This document shows, in pieces, positions 6,983 through 11,654 of a stretch of 11,654 nucleotides of DNA. The position numbers and the translations under genes were made by a program. The notes under the pieces are model-generated. The model did not search any database, was not told where the DNA came from, and worked only from the letters and a program-made list of their open reading frames with translations. Each line of letters starts with the position of its first letter. Positions within the stretch are counted from its first letter, which is position 1. Where the stretch lies: positions 1 through 11,654 of the forward strand of contig JABWAN010000074.1 of assembly GCA_013361015.1 (NCBI GenBank), given 5' to 3'. Source of the stretch: Candidatus Zhuqueibacterota bacterium. Its GTDB lineage: Bacteria; Zhuqueibacterota; Zhuqueibacteria; Zhuqueibacterales; Zhuqueibacteraceae.

Positions 6983-9900
6983 TTAGAACTCCAGCCGTGC
7001 ACCGAAGCGAATTTGCCGCGGCGGGCCCAGCAACTGCAAGCCGAGGACATCAGATTCACCCAGCGCGAAGTTTTCACCATTGCCGTTGAGATTGATGGCG
7101 CGATACAACGCGATAAATTGCTCACCGCCATTCGCCGCGATGATTGGGCCGCTCAAATCAGGATTGCTCAAGAAGCCATCGTCATAGGCATTGCCGGTGC
7201 GGCGATAAACGTTGACGACGTTTTGCCGGTTGGTGAGGTTTTGGACGTACATGTAGAAATTCACACCCAAACGGCCGACGCTGACGGTTTTATCAAGCCG
7301 CAAATTGAGATCGAAATTCCACGGCGTGAGCGAAGCATTCACGGCCTCAAGCGGACGGCGCGAACGCGGGTCGGTAATCTGGCCGCCGATGGACGCATCT
7401 TGCTGGCCGAATTCTCCCTCCGAGCGCGTATAGGGATGGCCGCTGCTGAAGTTCATCAACAAATTCAAGCCAAGTTGCTGCAAGATCGGGCCGCCGTCGC
7501 CTTTGGCAAAACGGTAATCAAGGCTCGCAGAGCCGCGTTGCGGGCGGTTGAAATCCAACGGCGAAATGATGGTGGGCACTTGCGTGACTTGTTCGATGCC
7601 CGCCACGGCGGTGTTGGCCGCGGAGCCGGTGCCCAACGAGCGTGAAAACGTGTAATTGATTTGCCCGGCCACGCGCTTCGTGCGGCGCAGCGAGAGCGAA
7701 AGCTCGACGCCCGCGGTGGTGGCAAAATCGCCGTTCACGAGCATGTTATAATCACTCGCGGGCGAAGCGGGATCGACCACGACGCGGGAGAACTGAATTT
7801 GGTCCTCGATGTTCTTGTAATAAGCCGTGAGATCGAACGCAGCCGCGTCGCTGAATTGCTGGCTGAAACCGACTTCGTATTGCGTGGTCTTCTCGGGATT
7901 CAAACCGAGACCAACAACATTGAAGCGGAAAGAAGTGCCGCCCGTGAACAAGGCATCAAACCACGAAGAGCCGTTGTACAGCGAGCCAAATTGCGGCGCT
8001 TGCACGAACTTGCCGTATTGCATATGGAACACGGTACGCTCGGTGATCGGAAACGCCAGTCCCAAACGCGGGCTGACTTCGACCGCGGCTTCTTTCTTCA
8101 CGAGCTGATCCAAAAACAAGCCTTGATTGGTGCGATCCCATGGTGGATTCGTCGGATCGGCAAACACGAAATCGTCGTTATCCATGACGTCTACGCGCAA
8201 GCCGGCATTGATCACGAGGTCGCGCGCTTCGAACTTGTCTTGCGCATAGAAGGACAAATAGTACGGATGGCGGGAGCCTTCGGGACCTTCGACGTCGAGT
8301 TCATTGCCGAAGGTATCGTAGCCATAAGTTGATCTTTGCGAAGCGCCGGCGAGAGTACGAAACGCGCCGACTGCGCGCGGATCGCCGGCCATGGCATCTC
8401 GAAAGTCATCCGGGTTTTGCCGCGCGGCTTGCAACTGCGTGCGCGACCATTGCGTGTCCAAAGAAAAGTTGCGTGCGGTCCACCGCTCATACGAGCCGCC
8501 GAACTTCAATTCGTGCTGCTCATATTGCGTGTTGAACGCGAAGGAGCCGCCGACGTAATTGCGTTTGTTCTTCGTGTAATTGGCAGGGGTACCGGGCGCG
8601 ACGAAATCGAAACCATAGATGTCCATGACTTGCGCGCCGCCACGCCAGGGCGCTAAACCCGCATAGTCATAAAACTGCACGCCTTCCTGGGCATTGGAGG
8701 TGCTGTCCCAATACGCCCAGAAGTTATGCTTGAAGATCGGATCGTAACGCACTTCGCGACGATCGAAGTAATTGAGATTCACCTCATAAAAAGATTTGCT
8801 GCCGAGCAAATGCGTTACTTTGAAATTCAAGAGGCCGGTGCTTAAATCTTCCACCTGCGTGCGATCCACATTAAACATGCGCGAAACTAAACTGCCCACT
8901 ACCGTTCCCGATGAGGCGAGATCGTCTTGACGCCGGAACGAAAACGAGCCGCCGAGACGGAAGATGAGCGGTTTCGCATCGAACACCAGCGTGCCATTGC
9001 CGATCCATTGATTGCGGCTGGACGCCGGAATCGCATTGTCGCTCATTTTGAGGCCTTGTCTTTGGATCAACGCTTCAATGCGCGGCTCGCGATTGGTGGT
9101 GAGCACGAGCGGGAAATTGTGCTCGTCGACATAAGTATCGCTGTGGTTAAACTCGAAGCCCTTCCAAAAACGCGTGGCACGATCGCGCTCGAAAATGTTC
9201 TGTCCCGCAAAGAAAAATTTCAGGCGTTTGGTAAGCAAGGGGCCGCTCACGGTTGCGGTATAATCGGTATAACCGTAGGAATGCGTGCCCAGAAACGTCT
9301 CGCCGCGGTCGGTGAAATTGTCGGTTTCAGTTTGGAAGCTGAAACGATAATCATTGCCGCCGCTCTTCAGCGTTTGGCGCAGAATACCTGCGTTCGCGCC
9401 GCCGAACTCGGCCGTGTAGCCGCCGGCTTGCAATTGAAACTCTTCCAACGCTTCCGGAATCACGGTAATCGCGTTGTTGCCGTTATTCTGGTCGCGCGTA
9501 TTCGCGCCTTCGAGATAATAGCCGACTTCATCGTTGCGGCCGCCGCGCACGAACAATGCGCCGTTTTGCACGACCACGCCCGGTTGCAGCGCCACCACCG
9601 AATTCACCGTGCGCACCGGAATGTTCTTGAAATCGTCATAACTCTGAATGCGCGTCACGTTGGTGGCGTTTTGATTGACCAAAGGTCGCTCGGCCACAAT
9701 CGTCACGGCATTGACCTCGAGCGCTTCCGAGGGCAATTTGAAATCAAGCTCCGTCGTCAAACCGGAATTGACACGGATGTTTTCGATTTTGACTTCACGA
9801 TAACCGATGTACGACGCTTTGAGTTCGTACACGCCGACTGGAACGTTCAGGATGACAAACTCACCCGTAACATCCGTGGCCGTTCCATAAGTCGTTCCCA

Positions 9901-10045
9901 TGATAACGACGTTTGCGCCCGGTAATGGCTCATTCGTTTCACGATCAACGACTTTGCCTTTAATTTTACCCGTGGTGCTCGCCATCGCCAACATCGGCAA
10001 GAGCAAAGCCGCCAGCAGGCAGATCAGATTCTTGCGTTTCTTCAT
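6983..10045 (-). CDS. TonB-dependent receptor with carboxypeptidase-regulatory-like N-terminal domain
   Basis: This 1020-residue protein is an outer-membrane TonB-dependent receptor, expected to import or bind a ligand using energy from TonB-ExbB-ExbD. Residues 1-22 form a signal peptide. Residues about 25-105 are a CarboxypepD-regulatory-like beta-sandwich (GKIKGKVVDRETNEPLPGANV, then GEFVILNVPVGVYELKASYIGY). TIVAERP at 115-121 may serve as a TonB-box-like contact. The plug domain follows (about 122-235; VVALQPGVVV, LFVRGGRNDEVGYYLEG), and the rest is a barrel ending FGARLEF with C-terminal Phe. The plug sequence resembles Oar-like receptors more than SusC, and no SusD gene is adjacent. The substrate cannot be predicted. 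The start at 10045 has GGAGGT three bases upstream. A longer frame to 10114 would precede the signal peptide with unrelated residues and is rejected. Confidence 0.93.
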   Translation of the reverse strand: MKKRKNLICLLAALLLPMLAMASTTGKIKGKVVDRETNEPLPGANVVIMGTTYGTATDVTGEFVILNVPVGVYELKASYIGYREVKIENIRVNSGLTTELDFKLPSEALEVNAVTIVAERPLVNQNATNVTRIQSYDDFKNIPVRTVNSVVALQPGVVVQNGALFVRGGRNDEVGYYLEGANTRDQNNGNNAITVIPEALEEFQLQAGGYTAEFGGANAGILRQTLKSGGNDYRFSFQTETDNFTDRGETFLGTHSYGYTDYTATVSGPLLTKRLKFFFAGQNIFERDRATRFWKGFEFNHSDTYVDEHNFPLVLTTNREPRIEALIQRQGLKMSDNAIPASSRNQWIGNGTLVFDAKPLIFRLGGSFSFRRQDDLASSGTVVGSLVSRMFNVDRTQVEDLSTGLLNFKVTHLLGSKSFYEVNLNYFDRREVRYDPIFKHNFWAYWDSTSNAQEGVQFYDYAGLAPWRGGAQVMDIYGFDFVAPGTPANYTKNKRNYVGGSFAFNTQYEQHELKFGGSYERWTARNFSLDTQWSRTQLQAARQNPDDFRDAMAGDPRAVGAFRTLAGASQRSTYGYDTFGNELDVEGPEGSRHPYYLSFYAQDKFEARDLVINAGLRVDVMDNDDFVFADPTNPPWDRTNQGLFLDQLVKKEAAVEVSPRLGLAFPITERTVFHMQYGKFVQAPQFGSLYNGSSWFDALFTGGTSFRFNVVGLGLNPEKTTQYEVGFSQQFSDAAAFDLTAYYKNIEDQIQFSRVVVDPASPASDYNMLVNGDFATTAGVELSLSLRRTKRVAGQINYTFSRSLGTGSAANTAVAGIEQVTQVPTIISPLDFNRPQRGSASLDYRFAKGDGGPILQQLGLNLLMNFSSGHPYTRSEGEFGQQDASIGGQITDPRSRRPLEAVNASLTPWNFDLNLRLDKTVSVGRLGVNFYMYVQNLTNRQNVVNVYRRTGNAYDDGFLSNPDLSGPIIAANGGEQFIALYRAINLNGNGENFALGESDVLGLQLLGPPRQIRFGARLEF

Positions 10046-10048
10046 TTG

Positions 10049-10054
10049 ACCTCC
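10049..10054 (-). promoter_or_regulatory. Closely spaced ribosome-binding site of the TonB-dependent receptor
   Basis: GGAGGT on the - strand is only three bases from the ATG at 10045. The spacing is shorter than usual, but the sequence is strong and the following codons give a normal signal peptide (MKKRKNLICLLAALL), so this start is preferred. Confidence 0.7.
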
Positions 10055-10084
10055 GACAATTGATTGGCATGAAATGCTACAGCG

Positions 10085-10100
10085 TTTTGCGTTTACAAAA
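10085..10100. promoter_or_regulatory. Small inverted repeat upstream of the receptor gene
   Basis: TTTTG (10085-10089) and CAAAA (10096-10100) flank CGTTTA. The site is 40-55 bases upstream of the receptor start codon, a position typical of promoters or operators. It contains the nine-mer TTGTAAACG (- strand), which also occurs 86 bases upstream of the DUF4397 lipoprotein start. No convincing -35/-10 pair could be assigned. Confidence 0.25.
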
Positions 10101-10117
10101 TCCGTCCCTCGCAATAC

Positions 10118-10150
10118 CGTCTCGCCCGGAGACCTTCGCTCGCGTCGAGC
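10118..10150. other. Two adjacent small hairpins in the receptor leader region
   Basis: GTCTC and GAGAC (10119-10123 and 10129-10133) flank a five-base loop. GCTCG and CGAGC (10138-10142 and 10146-10150) flank a three-base loop. They lie 75-105 bases upstream of the receptor start in the 183-base gap after the DUF4397 gene. No T-tract follows and no known riboswitch consensus was recognised, including the cobalamin box. They may be leader RNA structure or chance. Confidence 0.25.
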
Positions 10151-10228
10151 CGTATGCGCGCCGGTCGGAAAGCGCCTTGTGGACTGACAGAATTGAGAGG
10201 ATGCGCTGCGTACATGCTAGCGCAAATC

Positions 10229-10879
10229 TCAATGATCCGCCAAACTCTTGATCGTTACCGCGCCGGCGCCGCCCATAATCAACGCGGTGTGACTATTCGA
10301 GACCGTCAACGGCGAAGTAGCCAACACCACGTCCGTGCCGGCTTCTTTTACTTCGACCACATAGTCTCTCGCCGTGACGACGCGATAGCCGGTATCGCCT
10401 TTAAAAGCCAAACGTGCATTCGCAACGGTATCCGTGCCTGCGATTACACGCACATCGACGCTGTAGTTCGGACTGAAATTCAACACGCGCACGGCGACCC
10501 CGGGAGTGTCAAATATCCGGCGCTCGGAAATGCGAAAGAACTCTCGTGCAGCACCTGCAATACTCGGCAGCACTGCCACGGTGCCGCGCAAATCGGTGGA
10601 CATCGCCACGAATTGTTTTTCGCCGTTGGAGAGTGACACTTCGCGACTGCCCGCGGGAAAAGACTTATAGCCCAGGGTATTGCTATAAGTCAAATCACCT
10701 TGTGACACGCCATCAACCGCGAGTTGCACGCTTCCCAACTCCGGCGCGGCATGCACGAAACGAAACTCCGAAAGCACCTCCGGCGGTTGCGGCCCGGTGG
10801 AAGGCACATCGGCGCAACTCAACAGCAGAACCGCGGAAGTGCACGTGCTCAAAACCAACTTGATCGCTTTTGAGGCCAT
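10229..10879 (-). CDS. DUF4397-domain lipoprotein
   Basis: This 216-residue protein is a predicted lipoprotein. Its signal peptide ends in the lipobox-like LLSC with Cys22 as the lipidation site, followed by a Pro-rich linker (about 26-36). The rest matches the DUF4397 pattern of short Ig-like beta units. One unit starts FRFVHAAPELGSVQLAVDG at 39-57 and a second starts VRVLNFSPNYSVDVRVIAG at about 130-148; each continues with a Gly-Tyr and a strand-rich second half. The tandem arrangement suggests a binding or structural module on the periplasmic or outer face of the outer membrane. No enzyme motif is visible. The start at 10879 was chosen because AAAGGAG is five bases upstream and begins a proper signal peptide; the frame upstream to 11047 looks non-coding. 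It is first in the - strand series, 183 bases before the TonB-dependent receptor. Its function is unknown. Confidence 0.85.
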   Translation of the reverse strand: MASKAIKLVLSTCTSAVLLLSCADVPSTGPQPPEVLSEFRFVHAAPELGSVQLAVDGVSQGDLTYSNTLGYKSFPAGSREVSLSNGEKQFVAMSTDLRGTVAVLPSIAGAAREFFRISERRIFDTPGVAVRVLNFSPNYSVDVRVIAGTDTVANARLAFKGDTGYRVVTARDYVVEVKEAGTDVVLATSPLTVSNSHTALIMGGAGAVTIKSLADH

Positions 10880-10884
10880 TGACG

Positions 10885-10891
10885 CTCCTTT
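10885..10891 (-). promoter_or_regulatory. Ribosome-binding site fixing the DUF4397 start
   Basis: AAAGGAG on the - strand lies five bases from the ATG at 10879, right after a T-rich run. It supports the 216-residue lipoprotein over the 272-residue reading. Confidence 0.8.
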
Positions 10892-10925
10892 CTGGTTGGA
10901 TAAAAAAAGATGAAACCGCAAGCGC

Positions 10926-10950
10926 TTCTGCACTCGAACGCAATGCAGAA
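10926..10950 (-). other. Leader hairpin upstream of the DUF4397 gene
   Basis: On the - strand TTCTGCATT pairs with AGTGCAGAA around a seven-base loop (9 bp with one G-U pair). It is about 47 bases before the start codon, and a run of seven T follows 18 bases later, just before the ribosome-binding site. The gap between stem and T-run is too long for a standard terminator. It may be 5' leader structure. Confidence 0.3.
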
Positions 10951-11110
10951 AAAGTCCATCATTCCGTTTACAATTACGGCCAAAGCGTTTGGGGTTGTGA
11001 TTGTTTGAAGGCCGCCAAGAAGGCGCCGTATTTCGACATGTGACCAATGGGCTTTAGGAAAGGCACTAGCAACAATAGTCGAAAAACCACGGCGCTTCTT
11101 AGCGACATTG

Positions 11111-11123
11111 GAATGCAGCATTC
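11111..11123. promoter_or_regulatory. Perfect 13-base palindrome
   Basis: GAATGC and GCATTC are separated by a single A. The site is about 230 bases upstream of the DUF4397 start and about 145 bases upstream of the + strand terminator hairpin. The size suits a regulator-binding site, but one such palindrome can arise by chance. Confidence 0.25.
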
Positions 11124-11268
11124 ATTGTGAAAAACATCACTGGAACGATGTGCTGAACTTGGGTGGGCGCAAGAGAGGAGAATAGCCGGAAGGAAAAGCT
11201 TGCCTTTGTAAAATGGCGAAGCTATCTTTTGTTGGATTGTGAAAGGCTATTCGTAGTCTTTTACGCCG

Positions 11269-11306
11269 GCTCGGTGAGAGTTGCCGCTCTCATCGAGCTT
11301 TTTTTT
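11269..11306 (+). terminator. Strong + strand intrinsic terminator without an upstream gene
   Basis: GCTCGGTGAGAG (11269-11280) pairs with CTCTCATCGAGC (11287-11298) across the loop TTGCCG. This gives a 12-bp stem with one G-U wobble, directly followed by eight T residues. The reverse strand has no T-tract, so it acts on + strand transcripts. No protein gene ends upstream on that strand, which suggests a small RNA, a leader RNA with attenuation, or antisense transcription over the DUF4397 leader. Confidence 0.8.
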
Positions 11307-11428
11307 ATAGCTTTCGCAAATGAAGTGCCACTAGTCCGAGGCGCTGCTTATTGCCAACAAAACACACTTTCCACAAGTGCGCAGGGTGAATATGATGAAT
11401 AACGCGTGCAGGTCTTTGCATTATCGCG

Positions 11429-11444
11429 GTGCATACTTATGCAC
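11429..11444. promoter_or_regulatory. Operator-like palindrome
   Basis: GTGCATA and TATGCAC are perfect inverse copies separated by CT. The 16-base length and tight spacing are typical of a dimeric regulator-binding site. No start codon of a supported gene is nearby on either strand, so the controlled gene, if any, is unknown. Confidence 0.3.
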
Positions 11445-11654
11445 GTTGCCTAAAAGAGAAAGGGATGAAGCTGGTTTTCAGCGTGAATGGACGCACTAAT
11501 ACGATGCTATGACGGTGAGAAGTTGCAAGAGGTTTAAGCTTTTTTGACCAATGGATGATATTTTTCTTGTGCTCGCTGCATTTTGCCATTTTGCGCCGAA
11601 GGCCCACGAATCACACCAAATGCAGCCCAGCACTCTTCGCGTTTTCAAGTGGGG

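Larger units (their letters stand above)
10892..11654. other. Gene-poor region at the right edge
   Basis: No convincing protein gene was found in these roughly 760 bases. The longest + strand frame (11163-11402) begins with GTG, lacks a good ribosome-binding site and runs straight through a strong terminator. Short - strand frames remain open to the right edge. The region is visibly more AT-rich than the genes and holds palindromes at 11111-11123 and 11429-11444, a terminator at 11269-11306 and the leader of the DUF4397 gene. It could hold a small RNA, divergent promoters or the decayed end of another gene. Confidence 0.5.

Noticed and set aside
8927..9925. A 332-codon + strand open frame opposite the TonB-dependent receptor
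   Set aside because: It mirrors the codon pattern of the receptor gene and shows no domain, signal peptide or start signal.
10046..10228. Cobalamin or other known riboswitch upstream of the TonB-dependent receptor
   Set aside because: Receptor genes often have one, but no B12-box-like sequence or other familiar aptamer core was found; only small hairpins are present.
10060..10636. Short + strand frames over the receptor leader and DUF4397 gene
   Set aside because: They overlap a supported lipoprotein gene or structured leader DNA and have no recognisable features.
11163..11402. A 79-codon + strand frame in the right-hand gene-poor region
   Set aside because: It starts with GTG without a suitable ribosome-binding site and contains a strong intrinsic terminator in its middle.
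1..11654. CRISPR array, tRNA or rRNA genes, transposase or prophage genes
   Set aside because: No regularly spaced direct repeats, cloverleaf or rRNA-like sequence and no transposase, integrase or phage motifs were seen on either strand.

Overview
The window looks like chromosome from a Gram-negative bacterium of the Fibrobacteres-Chlorobi-Bacteroidetes (FCB) superphylum or a nearby candidate lineage of the KSB1, Calditrichota or Ignavibacteria kind. That placement is inferred from gene content: a TonB-dependent receptor with an N-terminal carboxypeptidase-regulatory-like domain, a large exported protein with a type IX secretion (T9SS) type A-like C-terminal domain, a PorV/PorQ-family outer-membrane protein and a GWxTD-domain protein. 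Base composition is moderately GC-rich in the genes. Ribosome-binding sites are ordinary GGAGG/AAGGAG-like, unlike the weak sites usual in true Bacteroidetes. The species cannot be named from this sequence.

Layout. At the left edge, on the + strand, is a small AhpD-like carboxymuconolactone decarboxylase-family protein (62-451). A palindromic repeat with a T-tract (485-581) separates it from five convergent genes, all on the - strand. In transcription order from the right these are a DUF4397 lipoprotein (10879-10229), a TonB-dependent receptor (10045-6983), a 1123-residue secreted protein with a T9SS-like C-terminus (6790-3419), a PorV/PorQ-family barrel protein (3305-2244) and a GWxTD-domain protein (2172-640). 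About 775 bases right of the lipoprotein start hold no convincing gene. They do contain a strong + strand intrinsic terminator (11269-11306) and two short palindromes.

How the genes may work together. All five - strand products carry N-terminal export signals, and their expected sites are the outer membrane or cell surface. The adjacent receptor, T9SS cargo and PorV-like trio suggests a locus-specific surface protein or uptake complex, in which the PorV-like protein helps move or anchor the cargo beside the receptor. This is inference from domains and adjacency. Hairpins lie in most of the gaps, so the set is probably a cluster with internal termination points rather than one uniformly expressed operon.

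The most unusual sequence feature is a roughly 106-bp element with imperfect terminal inverted repeats (2035-2140). It lies in frame inside the 5' end of the GWxTD gene, adds about 35 residues ahead of the signal-peptide core, and brings its own GGAGG and an in-frame ATG.
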